A stretch of 64,000 nt of DNA from Thiotrichaceae bacterium (GCA_026991885.1 JALXAQ010000235.1:36854-100853); one strand, 5' to 3'; positions 17,503 to 27,001 are shown, counted from the stretch's first letter. Made by a program: numbers and translations. The notes: generated by a model not told the origin, from the sequence alone.

Positions 17503-20246
17503 TAAATTCGCCTATTTATTGATAAGATTTTATAAATAGCCAGTTTGATAACCGGTGTCAGTTGAGGATTATTCATATAATCATTAGTTAGCTGACGAAT
17601 TTCATGCTTGTTAAATAACACACGAAAACCCTTTTCGATAAAAATATCTAAAATCTCTAATAACTTGTGATCCATAGAGTAATAAGCGGAACAAAGTCTA
17701 TTAGCGGCGTCCTCAAGGGACATCAATTTATCCGTTTGCTTTTGACGACGAATAGTCTGAGCGGCAAATTCTATATAAATCTTTGGATGTTCTCGCTTAG
17801 CAAATTTATCGACAAGTCCTTTAAAAAGGACGACTATTTTAGAATGACTCCGCCCTATCTGTGGCATCCATTGATCGATCAGGTCTAAAAATTCATTTTC
17901 TCCCATCAAGTCAAGCATGTTCAATTCTGTCTCATTAGGTTCTTTCCAAGGCTGATCGGATAGTTTGTTCCACCATAGCTGAGCTAAACGAGCGGCCCAT
18001 TGCTTTTGTTGCATAAGAGGGAAAGTTTTTTTGACTAAGGATTCCCAATCTATATCAACATTTTGACTGAATAGTTTTTCAAAAATATTGTAAAACTGGG
18101 CGGGTGCGACTTTTGCGGCTTTATGCGCGATGCCTTCAAAAATAAGAATAGCAACCTTATGATATTGCTTTTTATTTTGCAATATTTTTGTGATTTGTTT
18201 AAGAATGACTTTCGTCTCATCCGCATTCTTATCGGTTATAACATAGCGGATGGATTTTTTAAAGTCACTTTCACTTTCTTCAGAGTCCGTATTCAGCACC
18301 CACTGAGCTTCGACCAAAATAAAGGGTAACAAAGACTCAATGGGCAGTTCCAATTTATCCAGTTCTCTTGTGATATCTTTTATTTCATCACTTTTGTCAA
18401 AGGAGGTTGATAATAAGTTGCCGATAAGCACTTTACTGATAATCTTTTTAGCGTCCTTCGGTTTCCGCTCTATCAAGGCTTTAAATTGAGACAAAGCCTT
18501 ATCAAAAGGTGTATCATAACAGAATTTAAGTGCCTGTGATATGACATCAGGATGTCCTTGTGTACTGTTAATACCTTCAATAATAACCTCTTCTGGAACG
18601 TTTTTCATAGAGGGAAAAATGATATGGATCATAATCTCGGCTATGATATCTGTCCTTTTCACTCGTTTCGCTATTTTGAGCAACGCAATAGCCGCAGATA
18701 AAGGATTTTGAGTTTTTCCAAGGTAGAGCAATGTGTTATCTAAAACACTCGGGTTGTTATTAGCAATCACTTGAAGGGTTAACAGTGCGGGTTGAGCCTG
18801 ATTGAATATTCTTGATTTGTTGTATATAATCAACTCAAAACCCATTTGAGCCAGAAATGGCAGCATTGTCCTATTATAAGCTTTGCCCAGTTCTTCAATC
18901 TGATATTTGTCAAAAAACGCGCTAAACAACATTTGGTGCTCATCATAATAATCAGGCAATGCTGGCAATCTCTGCCAAGCCAATCCCATTGCAATGAATG
19001 CCAGTTTAAATGAACCGTACTGTGTGATAAAGTTCGCCACTAAAGCAGGTTCTAAGCACTTTTCAATCACAAGATTATGATGTTTTTTGATGAGTGTTTC
19101 GTCAAGTTTGATGACTATTTCGTCAAGTTCTTCCAAAGAGGTAGATAGATTTAATCCTGTCTGACAAATGGCATAAAGCACATTCAATTCAAAATCATCA
19201 AAGACTAATTTGGTATGTTTCACCCTAGATTCATATTCTGAGAGATTTTCCGAAAGTGTTGTTAGCGTTGAGGCACCCTTTTCTAGAAAATATCGAAAAA
19301 CTTCATCAGAAGTCCAGGACTGCAAATAGTGATCAAATACTTTGGGATCATCCAACAGGCTGACTTTATAATCCTGTAAATAAGAGTAGAGCGCCTCTAA
19401 TTCCGAGGGCGAATTTTTCATAATATGATCACAAAGCGTTACAACAGCATCATGGGCTTTGATATTTTCTATATCTTTTAATAAGAGACACGCTTCTTTC
19501 TTAGGATAGAGTAAGCGGGCTTCTTCGGGTTGGGGCGCATTCGCTAATCGAAATAAAACGCTCCCCGGCGTAAAATGCGTCGTCCAAGAAATAGGCAGCC
19601 GATCACCGATGGGTAGTGATAACCAAGCGAAGTTTAACAATTCTCTATACTTCATTTCCTGGGGTAGCAGGACCCATTTTTTCTGTACTAATGTTTCAAG
19701 TATGCCAAGAAGCAGATGCTTTAATTGGTCTTTGGTCCAGTGATTGAGTAGCTGCTGACGTTGTGCAACCAGTCTTTCAAAATACCTATTATGCCCTGCT
19801 GGCAATTGACAAACGAGATCAGGAAGGGAACTTCCCCCCCCCGGCTGACCCACTTTCTCACCCAGTTGATTGAGTGAAAGTGTTTTGTTTCCTGCCTGAA
19901 ATTGGCTATCAATCAACAAGCAGATATTATTCTGAATACGATGTAAGAAGTCGTTGGAAACGACCAACATGTGGACCACCACACGGTTGACTCCTCGCCG
20001 TTTGCCATAGATAAAGCGGCGTACCAGTGCATATTTTTTGCTCGGCAGCGTAAAAAAACTAAAATAGGACTCTTCAGTCGCTTGTAGCTCTTGTAGATAG
20101 TCGCTGATACCAGGCGAAGCGGACAAAAAATCGGCATCTTGAGATAGAATGCTGGGCGATTTGGCGACTAACATATACCCCCCCGCCGATGAGGAGAGGG
20201 GATCGGTCACGACTGCCTGCGCGATGCTAGAATGATTTTCTACCAT
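17502..20246 (-). CDS. GAP1-like GTPase-associated protein
   Basis: A 914-residue soluble protein. The N-terminal 170 residues contain SSSAGGYMLVAKSPSIL, a SYFSFFTLPSKKYALVRRFI segment and RGVNRVVVHMLVVSNDFL, which fit the GAP1-N type of GTPase-associated protein 1 (family by recall, not searched). The rest is helical and repeat-like, rich in Leu and Lys, consistent with the GAP1 middle and C-terminal regions or an alpha-solenoid scaffold. It sits between two GTPase genes, five bases after the membrane-protein gene. In published genome-context work GAP1 proteins are predicted to couple such GTPases to effectors in conflict systems. Here the effector-like genes are cell-wall enzymes. Confidence 0.6.
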   Translation of the reverse strand: MVENHSSIAQAVVTDPLSSSAGGYMLVAKSPSILSQDADFLSASPGISDYLQELQATEESYFSFFTLPSKKYALVRRFIYGKRRGVNRVVVHMLVVSNDFLHRIQNNICLLIDSQFQAGNKTLSLNQLGEKVGQPGGGSSLPDLVCQLPAGHNRYFERLVAQRQQLLNHWTKDQLKHLLLGILETLVQKKWVLLPQEMKYRELLNFAWLSLPIGDRLPISWTTHFTPGSVLFRLANAPQPEEARLLYPKKEACLLLKDIENIKAHDAVVTLCDHIMKNSPSELEALYSYLQDYKVSLLDDPKVFDHYLQSWTSDEVFRYFLEKGASTLTTLSENLSEYESRVKHTKLVFDDFELNVLYAICQTGLNLSTSLEELDEIVIKLDETLIKKHHNLVIEKCLEPALVANFITQYGSFKLAFIAMGLAWQRLPALPDYYDEHQMLFSAFFDKYQIEELGKAYNRTMLPFLAQMGFELIIYNKSRIFNQAQPALLTLQVIANNNPSVLDNTLLYLGKTQNPLSAAIALLKIAKRVKRTDIIAEIMIHIIFPSMKNVPEEVIIEGINSTQGHPDVISQALKFCYDTPFDKALSQFKALIERKPKDAKKIISKVLIGNLLSTSFDKSDEIKDITRELDKLELPIESLLPFILVEAQWVLNTDSEESESDFKKSIRYVITDKNADETKVILKQITKILQNKKQYHKVAILIFEGIAHKAAKVAPAQFYNIFEKLFSQNVDIDWESLVKKTFPLMQQKQWAARLAQLWWNKLSDQPWKEPNETELNMLDLMGENEFLDLIDQWMPQIGRSHSKIVVLFKGLVDKFAKREHPKIYIEFAAQTIRRQKQTDKLMSLEDAANRLCSAYYSMDHKLLEILDIFIEKGFRVLFNKHEIRQLTNDYMNNPQLTPVIKLAIYKILSINRRI

Positions 20247-20251
20247 ATTTT

Positions 20252-21220
20252 CTATTCCTTGAGTTGGGCAAGTATAACCGCTGCCATGAATTCTTGGAAT
20301 TTTTTGTTGTTTTTATTCACGGTTGGCAGGGGATCAAAACGATCAGGCTCAGGCAATTTTTGGTTCAAAGTGGTTAAAATCGGTTTTTTTATCTCCCTCA
20401 ACACTAAGTTGACAGTTATTTTTTGTTGACAATCTAAACAAGAAATGGCTGCAATATACTCAAATAATCCCATTTTTATTAACGAGGCATTCTGGCTGAG
20501 ACTCGACTGCTTAAGAAGCTTTTCAAATCGTCTTTTTTGAGCCTTACTCACTGAATGTTTAGTCCCTTCCAAACCTTCAGCCTTAGACAGTTTTTGTATC
20601 AAGGCTTTTAGTTTTGAATGTTCTGGTGCCGTTTCAGTCTTGATAATGTCGTCTAATGCGGCTACATAAGTTTGATGCTCACTTTTCAAGTTCGTTTTAA
20701 CAACGCTAGTTGTTGCTTTGGTCGTGTTTTGGGAATCAGCACCTAACATAGAGACCGGTTCAGGTGAACTGATGATTTGAGTTTCAACTTCGGCAGGTGC
20801 CGGTTTAACATCACTGACAGGAAGCGATGATTTTGTTGGTGTAGGCGAGGATTCCTGCTCTGGCCATATAAAAAAAACCAATAGGGAGACCAACAAAACT
20901 AATAGGCTCGGCATAGAATATTTTTGCCAATATTTCACACGATTTATAGCATTCTGCCTATAAGCCTCATCCCCAACGGGATACCTTTGTTCACCTTGTT
21001 TAAACCGATTTGAGTGCTTCAAATCTTCTTTGGTTTTGTTAATATCACATTCAAGCGATTCTATTCGTATAGTATTAGCCTTAAATGCTTTTTTGATACC
21101 CTCTTCAATCTCCTTTTTGATAATTTCTTGCATGGCTTCATGCTCCTTGTACAGTGCCATTTTTATTTCAGGAGAAAGAACAGGAGAATATAGTTCCGAT
21201 TCAATATTAAGTTTGGACAT
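20252..21220 (-). CDS. membrane protein of the GTPase array, single TM
   Basis: No recognised family. The first 75 residues form a charged probable coiled coil (residues 24-75), then a membrane segment at about 103-119 (MPSLLVLLVSLLVFFIW), a Pro/Ser/Thr-rich linker to about 175, and a C-terminal domain with ISCLDCQQK (a CXXC pair). The orientation is probably N-in with the C-terminal domain in the periplasm. The gene starts 20 bases after the zinc-ribbon GTPase gene and ends five bases before the GAP1-like gene. It may tether the cytoplasmic GTPase complex to the membrane, which is inference. Confidence 0.6.
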   Translation of the reverse strand: MSKLNIESELYSPVLSPEIKMALYKEHEAMQEIIKKEIEEGIKKAFKANTIRIESLECDINKTKEDLKHSNRFKQGEQRYPVGDEAYRQNAINRVKYWQKYSMPSLLVLLVSLLVFFIWPEQESSPTPTKSSLPVSDVKPAPAEVETQIISSPEPVSMLGADSQNTTKATTSVVKTNLKSEHQTYVAALDDIIKTETAPEHSKLKALIQKLSKAEGLEGTKHSVSKAQKRRFEKLLKQSSLSQNASLIKMGLFEYIAAISCLDCQQKITVNLVLREIKKPILTTLNQKLPEPDRFDPLPTVNKNNKKFQEFMAAVILAQLKE

Positions 21221-21240
21221 GATTTTTCGACTCCTAAATA

Positions 21241-22236
21241 CTAGACGGGCTCTTCAATATCAAGCAACCATTGTAAGGGTAAAAAAGTCCCTAAGGGTTC
21301 TGGCTGACGTTCAAGTTGTTCAGAATTGTCCTTTGGACAAAAACCTAAACTGGAGGTTGCGAAAATATATGTATCACGAAAATAGCGTTCAGCGAATATT
21401 ATAAGTGTGTTACGTCCTGATTGTCTGAGAAACTGCTTTAAATCGTCTTGTTTGTCCACCGTTTTTGACAATGACTCACAAACTTCCTGCAAAAGTGGGT
21501 ATTGATGCCACAGAATATCCGCCTTAGTGATAACTAAAGCTAGTTTAGTATTATTATAGTCTTGTTTATTCCAATTTTCAGTGATGTGCTCCAGTATCTT
21601 TAAGTCGTCTATATTATTTTGTTCTCCATCCATACGGGCACCATCAAGTACGAATATTAGATGACCAGGTAACGCTAAATAGTTAGTCAAATTTTTAGGA
21701 CGTTGTTCCTGTTCCCAAATTTTTCCGCCAATATCATGGAACGCCAAAACAGGATGCTGTGCGCTTTGTGCATCCATAATTCGCCAGGCATAAGCCTCCC
21801 CTGTCAAGCTGGTTGGCTCAGGCCACCGCTTATCTTTTAGCAATACAGACGAAACTTTCTCAAAATGCTGACTTGTCTCGCAAATCCCACGGAGTGCCAT
21901 CTCTTTGAATTCCTGATTGAAACTATCAATCATCCTTATCAAAAATAAGGTTTTGCCGCTATTTTTTGGACCGATGATACGAATGGCTGATAGTTTATTC
22001 GACAATTTGGCACATCGTGGCATTGCTTGACCACATTTGCATTTAACTGTCCTGCCGTTTTGATTGGCAAGTTGATAAGGGTCCTTGGGTGCTAACCCCC
22101 ACAATTTCTGCCAAAAAGTGTGAGGATATAAATCACCTAAACGTCCGCCTGGCGGCTCGTACCAATGAGACTTCACGATCAAATCATTGACATGGCTAAT
22201 ACGCCAGCAGTTCAGGCATAGATACTTATCATTCAT
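21241..22236 (-). CDS. zinc-ribbon GTPase (double-GTPase 2 type)
   Basis: The N-terminus has a metal-binding ribbon split by an insert: CLNC at residues 7-10, then CKC at 66-68 and a further Cys at 75. The GTPase core follows with P-loop GPKNSGKT (89-96), a switch II HDIGGKIW (Asp168), and VITKADIL (235-242) for guanine recognition. It lacks membrane segments. This arrangement corresponds to the GTPase family found with GAP1 proteins. Its start overlaps the LysM-like gene by four bases (ATGA). Together with the second GTPase at 16174 it forms a two-GTPase module, perhaps a relay or heterodimer. Confidence 0.72.
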   Translation of the reverse strand: MNDKYLCLNCWRISHVNDLIVKSHWYEPPGGRLGDLYPHTFWQKLWGLAPKDPYQLANQNGRTVKCKCGQAMPRCAKLSNKLSAIRIIGPKNSGKTLFLIRMIDSFNQEFKEMALRGICETSQHFEKVSSVLLKDKRWPEPTSLTGEAYAWRIMDAQSAQHPVLAFHDIGGKIWEQEQRPKNLTNYLALPGHLIFVLDGARMDGEQNNIDDLKILEHITENWNKQDYNNTKLALVITKADILWHQYPLLQEVCESLSKTVDKQDDLKQFLRQSGRNTLIIFAERYFRDTYIFATSSLGFCPKDNSEQLERQPEPLGTFLPLQWLLDIEEPV

Positions 22237-22616
22237 TGTCCTGACGCTCCTGCTGCTGGTGGCGTGAGATTTATAGTAAATCGCTGACCCGCTTTCAAGG
22301 GTGTATTATCATTACCCATCTGCTGAGTAATTTTAGCCCGGATATCTGACATATTGAGCTGATAAAGTTTTATAAAATCGTTAACGCTCATATCTCGTGG
22401 CACTTCGACTTCAAGCGTATTGCGCTCACGAAAAAAAGAGGTTGGCGGATAATCACCTTTTTCTGAGTGCTCCAACTTGTCGGTAGAGGGGGCTTTAAGG
22501 GGACTAAAAGTCGCAATTTCAAATACATATTCTGGTTTAACCCAAAAAATAATGGAGAGTGGCAATAATATGATTATTAATAGAATTGTAGAGAGTTTAT
22601 TTGTATGTTCTTCCAT
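22233..22616 (-). CDS. small membrane protein with LysM-like domain
   Basis: A 127-residue protein with one N-terminal membrane anchor (about residues 9-26) and a C-terminal segment VPRDMSVNDFIKLYQL ... LKAGQRFTINL that follows the LysM pattern, here diverged. LysM domains bind N-acetylglucosamine polymers such as peptidoglycan, so the domain probably lies in the periplasm touching the wall. It is the first gene of the GTPase array, overlapping the zinc-ribbon GTPase by four bases. This wall-binding head and the transpeptidase tail support a cell-envelope role for the entire array. Confidence 0.62.
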   Translation of the reverse strand: MEEHTNKLSTILLIIILLPLSIIFWVKPEYVFEIATFSPLKAPSTDKLEHSEKGDYPPTSFFRERNTLEVEVPRDMSVNDFIKLYQLNMSDIRAKITQQMGNDNTPLKAGQRFTINLTPPAAGASGQ

Positions 22617-22653
22617 AAATCACTTGTAAATGTTAGGGAGCCTATTATAAGTA

Positions 22654-22765
22654 AGGGCAACCACAAGGGATTGCCTTCCTCGGCAAAAGTTTTCGCTGCG
22701 CGAAAACTTTTGCCGAGGAAACAAAAACAAACGATATTGTAGGGGCAATCCTTTATGGTTGCCCC
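22654..22765. repeat. nested hairpin repeat GGCAACCA family
   Basis: An inner perfect 21-bp inverted repeat (22676-22696 and 22700-22720, core CCTCGGCAAAAGTTTTCG) lies between outer arms GGGCAACCACAAGGGATTGC and GGGGCAATCC-TTTATGGTTGCCCC. One outer arm recurs at 7256-7291 and the other at 57627-57650. This fills the space between the GTPase array and the tyrosine kinase gene. Confidence 0.8.
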
Positions 22766-22785
22766 GATTGAACTCGATGGATGCA

Positions 22786-24396
22786 CTAGTAATTGTTACC
22801 ATATCCATATCCATATCTATAGTATTTGTCAGAATTTTCGCTATCAAGCTGATTTAAAATAATATTATGTACGGGTGCTTTGACTTGATGCAAGCGTTTA
22901 AGACCTTCTTGTACAATTTTATAGGGGGTGGCATTAGCCTTGACGACATATAGCACGCCGCAGGCATGTTTCGCTAGCACCAGTGCATCACTGACTGCTA
23001 TGGTGGGCGCACTGTCAATAATAATATATTTATATTCTTGAGAAAGCTGCTCTAAAAGTTCCCCAAAACGTGGAGATGATAGTAATTCTAGCGGATTAGG
23101 TGGCACCACTCCGCTGGGCATGATATCAAGTTTTCTCCTGTTGTCGCTTAGATGAGCTTGAATACATTCATCTAAATCACGCTCCCCTGTTACCAGTTCA
23201 GATAATCCGGGGGTTTCGTCACTTAATCCCAGTGACTTCGCTAGGCTAGGCAGACGCAAGTCCGCATCAATCAATAAAGTTTTCTCTATGTGCCCTAGCG
23301 CAAGGGCTATGTTGATAGCAAAGGTTGTTTTCCCTTCGTTTGGAATAGAAGACGTTACAATTAATACCTTATGTTGGGTGGTCACGTTAGATAACAAAAG
23401 ACCAGTACGGGCGGTGCGTATAGATTCAGAATAGCCGGATTTGGGCTCTTTCAAAAACATCCACCGGGCCTTGATTTTGTCCTCTGTCTTGCCTATTTTG
23501 ACCTTGGGCAAAACAGTTAACAGTGGTAATCCCAATTTTTTTTCTACCTCTTCAGGCGTTTTGAGCGATTTGTCTATAAATTCAAGGAAAAACGCTAACA
23601 GCGTCGAAAAAAACAAAGCTAAGATTAAGCTGATAGCTACGATCCATTTTTTTTGAGGTTTATAAGGTATGGCACTCACGCGCGCAGGTTCGATTAATCG
23701 ACCAACCGTCGTTTGTGGATCTTGGAGCGTTTGCAAGCTATCTATCTCTTTGAAGCGAAGTAGCCATTTTTGATACAATTTACTGTTGCTATCAACCTCT
23801 TCTTGCAAGATTTTCAATTGAGATTGATCAACCTGATCGTGATTTTCTATATAGGTTTGTAGCTCCTTTTCCGATTTTATCAGTGAGTTGCGTAGTTTTT
23901 CTATACGTTTAGTTAGCCGTGAATAGGCTTTTTTAATCACTGCCAGTTTCGTTTCTAGGGTATTTTCAAGATAAAGTTCGACTAAAGCATTGGGAATTTG
24001 GGCGGCTAATTGGGCATCAGTCGATTCAAAACTAATCTCCACTAATTGACTGTTAGGTACCGATGTGATATTGAGCCCCTTCATAAGGGTTTCGACGATA
24101 GCCTGGCGTTCTGGCGCTATCGCTAGATTGAGCTTATCAATCAACTTTTCCACCAAAATTCTGGAACCTAAGATTTTCAACTGAGTTTGGTAATAATTAT
24201 CTAATTCCTGACGATTTTCCTCAACATTTTCAGTATAAATCTCTTTGTTATGCTCAACTCCAATTAATAATATTGCTGTGGAGCGATAGATTGATGCTAA
24301 TGAAGCTACATAGAAAGTTGTCAATAAACCTATTATTAGTGTCAATCCTAAGATGAGCCATTTATGTTTGTTAATGGTATGCAAGATTGTTAGCAT
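22786..24396 (-). CDS. Wzc-like polysaccharide biosynthesis tyrosine autokinase
   Basis: A bacterial tyrosine kinase joined to a Wzz chain-length domain, controlling export or length of a surface polysaccharide. Membrane segments at about 13-31 and 251-271 flank a periplasmic coiled-coil domain. The cytoplasmic domain has Walker A TSSIPNEGKTT (348-358), Walker A' LLIDADLR (374-381), Walker B YIIIDSAPT, and a C-terminal Tyr-rich tail of 12 residues (YYRYGYGYGNNY) for autophosphorylation. At 536 aa it is shorter than E. coli Wzc (720). No glycosyltransferases are nearby, so the polysaccharide locus lies elsewhere. It precedes the GTPase/cell-wall array on the same strand, separated by a 170-base repeat. 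Confidence 0.9.
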   Translation of the reverse strand: MLTILHTINKHKWLILGLTLIIGLLTTFYVASLASIYRSTAILLIGVEHNKEIYTENVEENRQELDNYYQTQLKILGSRILVEKLIDKLNLAIAPERQAIVETLMKGLNITSVPNSQLVEISFESTDAQLAAQIPNALVELYLENTLETKLAVIKKAYSRLTKRIEKLRNSLIKSEKELQTYIENHDQVDQSQLKILQEEVDSNSKLYQKWLLRFKEIDSLQTLQDPQTTVGRLIEPARVSAIPYKPQKKWIVAISLILALFFSTLLAFFLEFIDKSLKTPEEVEKKLGLPLLTVLPKVKIGKTEDKIKARWMFLKEPKSGYSESIRTARTGLLLSNVTTQHKVLIVTSSIPNEGKTTFAINIALALGHIEKTLLIDADLRLPSLAKSLGLSDETPGLSELVTGERDLDECIQAHLSDNRRKLDIMPSGVVPPNPLELLSSPRFGELLEQLSQEYKYIIIDSAPTIAVSDALVLAKHACGVLYVVKANATPYKIVQEGLKRLHQVKAPVHNIILNQLDSENSDKYYRYGYGYGNNY

Positions 24397-24407
24397 TTTT
24401 TTTTCTC

Positions 24408-24432
24408 GTCCAAAGCTAAAGCTTTGGACTCC
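24408..24432 (+). repeat. UAAA mini-hairpin, AGC/GCT subtype
   Basis: GTCCAAAGC, loop TAAA, GCTTTGGAC followed by TCC, lying in the divergent gap between the tyrosine kinase and bioA. Confidence 0.85.
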
Positions 24433-24461
24433 AATTGTTAATTATTCCTAAAAATTAGAAA

Positions 24462-24491
24462 TTGAAAAAATTGTTAGATGTTTATTATACT
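24462..24491 (+). promoter_or_regulatory. candidate sigma-70 promoter of bioA
   Basis: TTGAAA (24462-24467), 18 bases, TATACT (24486-24491), about 48 bases before the bioA ATG. Judged by eye only. Confidence 0.4.
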
Positions 24492-24539
24492 ACAGATATA
24501 GCTTTCATCGTTCCCACGCTCCTATAGATAATAACGACA

Positions 24540-25877
24540 ATGCAAAATTCAAAAATCATTCAACGCGATTTATCAGTATTATGGCATCCCTGCACCCAAA
24601 TGAAAGATCATGAAACTTTACCCCTCATCCCCATTCGACGCGGTGAGGGGGTTTGGTTAGAGGATTTTGAGGGTAAACGCTATATTGATGCCATCAGCTC
24701 ATGGTGGGTTAATTTATTTGGACATGCTAATCCGCGCATTAATGCCGCTGTGCGTGAACAATTAGAGACTTTGGAGCATGTGATCTTGGCAGGTTTTAGT
24801 CATGAGACTGTCATAGAATTATCTGAGCGATTGGTTGCGATCACGCCGCCTGATTTAACGCATTGTTTTTACGCCGATAATGGATCGGCAGGCATAGAAG
24901 TCGCCTTGAAAATGAGTTTTCATTATTGGCGCAATCAAGGTTTGCCACAAAAAACTAAATTTGTCACATTGCAAGACAGTTATCATGGCGAAACTTTGGG
25001 CACTTTAGCGGTGGGAGATGTCGCACTCTATAAGGAAATCTATGCGCCTTTATTGATGCAAACTTTAGTTGCCCCCTCACCAGCGGGTTGTTATGCCGAG
25101 CCGGGCGAATCTTATGAAGATTATGCGCGACGCCAATTTGAAAGCATGGCTGCCTTGTTAGAAAAACAGGGACATGAAATAGCGGCGGTGATTGTTGAGC
25201 CCTTGGTACAATGTGCTGGCGGGATGCGAATGTATCATCCAATTTATTTAACTTTATTGCGACAAGCCTGCTCACAATATAATGTACACTTAATCGCTGA
25301 TGAAATGGCGGTCGGTTTTGGGCGTACTGGCACAATGTTTGCTTGTGAGCACGCCAATATCACCCCTGATTTTTTATGTTTATCCAAAGGATTAACGGGC
25401 GGTTATTTGCCCATGGCAGTTGTATTAACCAACGACAAAATTTATCAAGCCTTTTATGATGATTATACGACATTAAAGGCGTTTTTACATTCGCACAGTT
25501 ATACCGGCAATCCTTTAGCCTGTCGGGCGGCGTTAGCCACTTTAGACATTTTTGAACAAGACAATGTGATTGAAAATAATCGAAAACTCGCACACGTCAT
25601 GGATGAAGCAAGTCGCCCATTGCAGGATCATCCCCATATCGGTGAAGTGCGCCAACAAGGCATGATACTCGCTATCGAAATGGTTAAAGATAAGAAAAAG
25701 CGAGAAGCCTATCCTTGGCAAGAGCGGCGCGGTTTGCAAGTGTATCAGTATGCTTTAAAAAAAGGTGCCTTATTGCGCCCCCTTGGTAACGTCATTTATT
25801 TGATGCCACCTTATGTGATTACGCCTGAACAAATTCGCCAATTGGTTGAGATTGCTCAAGCTGGGATTGATACATGA
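24540..25877 (+). CDS. bioA: adenosylmethionine-8-amino-7-oxononanoate aminotransferase
   Basis: BioA transfers the amino group of S-adenosylmethionine to 7-keto-8-aminopelargonate in biotin synthesis, using pyridoxal phosphate. The N-terminal LWHPCTQMKDHE, the YIDAISSWWVNLFGH segment, FYADNGSAGIEVALKMS, the IADEMAVGFGRTG motif and the PLP-lysine region FLCLSKGLTGGYLPM identify the enzyme rather than a general class III aminotransferase. Length 445 aa is slightly above the usual 430. rsmG follows with a four-base overlap. Other biotin genes are not in this window. Confidence 0.95.
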   Translation: MQNSKIIQRDLSVLWHPCTQMKDHETLPLIPIRRGEGVWLEDFEGKRYIDAISSWWVNLFGHANPRINAAVREQLETLEHVILAGFSHETVIELSERLVAITPPDLTHCFYADNGSAGIEVALKMSFHYWRNQGLPQKTKFVTLQDSYHGETLGTLAVGDVALYKEIYAPLLMQTLVAPSPAGCYAEPGESYEDYARRQFESMAALLEKQGHEIAAVIVEPLVQCAGGMRMYHPIYLTLLRQACSQYNVHLIADEMAVGFGRTGTMFACEHANITPDFLCLSKGLTGGYLPMAVVLTNDKIYQAFYDDYTTLKAFLHSHSYTGNPLACRAALATLDIFEQDNVIENNRKLAHVMDEASRPLQDHPHIGEVRQQGMILAIEMVKDKKKREAYPWQERRGLQVYQYALKKGALLRPLGNVIYLMPPYVITPEQIRQLVEIAQAGIDT

Positions 25878-26503
25878 ATCTCGCAAACAATCTACGTCAG
25901 GGTTTAGATGCCCTACAACTCAAACTGTCCGATTCCACCCAAACGCAATTATTAAATTACCTTGAATTGCTCGTCAAATGGAATCGCGTTTACAATTTAA
26001 CCGGCGTGCGCGATGTCGCACAAATGATACCTAAACATATATTAGATAGTTTAACGGTATTGCCTTATGTGCGTGGCGCACAGATTTTAGATGTCGGCAC
26101 GGGTGCCGGTTTGCCCGGGTTAATATTGGCGATGGCACGCCCCGACTGGCAATGTGTTTTATTAGACAGTAATGCAAAAAAAATCCGCTTTGTCAAACAA
26201 GCTATCATTGAATTAGATATCAAAAATGCTGTTGCTGAGTGTACTCGCATTGAGGCATTCCATCCCTCTTATAAATTTAATACTATTATTTCAAGAGCTT
26301 ATACAAGCTTATTTCGTTTTTACACGCAAACGGGGCGGTTGTGTACAATGGACGGGGGATTGTTAGCAATGAAAGGGGTTTATCCTGAAACCGAAATGGC
26401 TGAAATGGCAGACTTGCCAGTGCATTTAGAGAGTTTTTCATTAGAAATACCGAAAGAGGCGGCACAACGGCATTTAATTGTGATGCAAATTAACAGGGAA
26501 TAA
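25874..26503 (+). CDS. rsmG: 16S rRNA (guanine527-N7)-methyltransferase
   Basis: RsmG (GidB) methylates G527 of 16S rRNA with S-adenosylmethionine. Visible family features are YLELLVKWNRVYNLTGVRD near the N-terminus, the HILDSLTVLPY segment, the SAM-binding ILDVGTGAGLPGLILAMARPDW, and FNTIISRAYTSLFRF. The usual SRA sequence is kept in ISRAY. Length 209 aa fits. ATG overlaps the bioA stop by four bases. Confidence 0.95.
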   Translation: MNLANNLRQGLDALQLKLSDSTQTQLLNYLELLVKWNRVYNLTGVRDVAQMIPKHILDSLTVLPYVRGAQILDVGTGAGLPGLILAMARPDWQCVLLDSNAKKIRFVKQAIIELDIKNAVAECTRIEAFHPSYKFNTIISRAYTSLFRFYTQTGRLCTMDGGLLAMKGVYPETEMAEMADLPVHLESFSLEIPKEAAQRHLIVMQINRE

Positions 26504-26508
26504 AGTAG

Positions 26509-26997
26509 ATGATGACAAGTATCAATCGCAGGGCTTTCACAAAAACACTGCTCGTTATTTTCATCAGTTTCAGTGGCACCGCTTGTCGTAATGCGCCGAA
26601 AAAAGATAAGCCCGTTGTCAAAAAGCCTGAAGTCGCTGAAAAAACGGCCTTAAAAGTGGAGACACCTGTTCCACCAGACAGAATATTACAAAAAAAGCTG
26701 ACTCAATGGAATCAAACCAAGCCTTTAGTGCTCACATTAGATGATGCTTTCTTGAAAGACAAGCGTGATATTGAAACCCTGGCAACCTTTCTCAAGCAAC
26801 AAGCTGAATTAAATGTTTTTATTGAAGGACATAGCGAGAGTACTGATCAACATCATTTAGGTTTATCCAAGCGACGTGCCACTGCTGTCCAATTTGCCCT
26901 CATGAAACAGGGCATCAGCTCTAAACGCATCACGGTGACAATTTTTGGTGACAGTCAAAATCGCCGCGTGGATGTCAAGATAACTAAAAAGAGGTAA
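26509..26997 (+). CDS. OmpA-like domain envelope protein
   Basis: A 162-residue exported protein: a basic N-terminus, a hydrophobic stretch (about residues 11-25) ending GTAC, a Lys/Pro/Val-rich linker, and a C-terminal OmpA/MotB-type peptidoglycan-binding domain with VFIEGHSESTDQHHLGLSKRRATAV and ITVTIFGD. The Cys could be a lipoprotein attachment site, but the -3 residue is Gly, which departs from the lipobox, so a plain signal anchor is possible. It is shorter than classical Pal. The gene follows rsmG by five bases and may be co-transcribed. Confidence 0.7.
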   Translation: MMTSINRRAFTKTLLVIFISFSGTACRNAPKKDKPVVKKPEVAEKTALKVETPVPPDRILQKKLTQWNQTKPLVLTLDDAFLKDKRDIETLATFLKQQAELNVFIEGHSESTDQHHLGLSKRRATAVQFALMKQGISSKRITVTIFGDSQNRRVDVKITKKR

Positions 26998-27001
26998 GCT
27001 C

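Noticed and set aside
22577..22847. Two short minus-strand frames between the LysM-like gene and the tyrosine kinase
   Set aside because: They cover the nested hairpin repeat and show no protein-like sequence.
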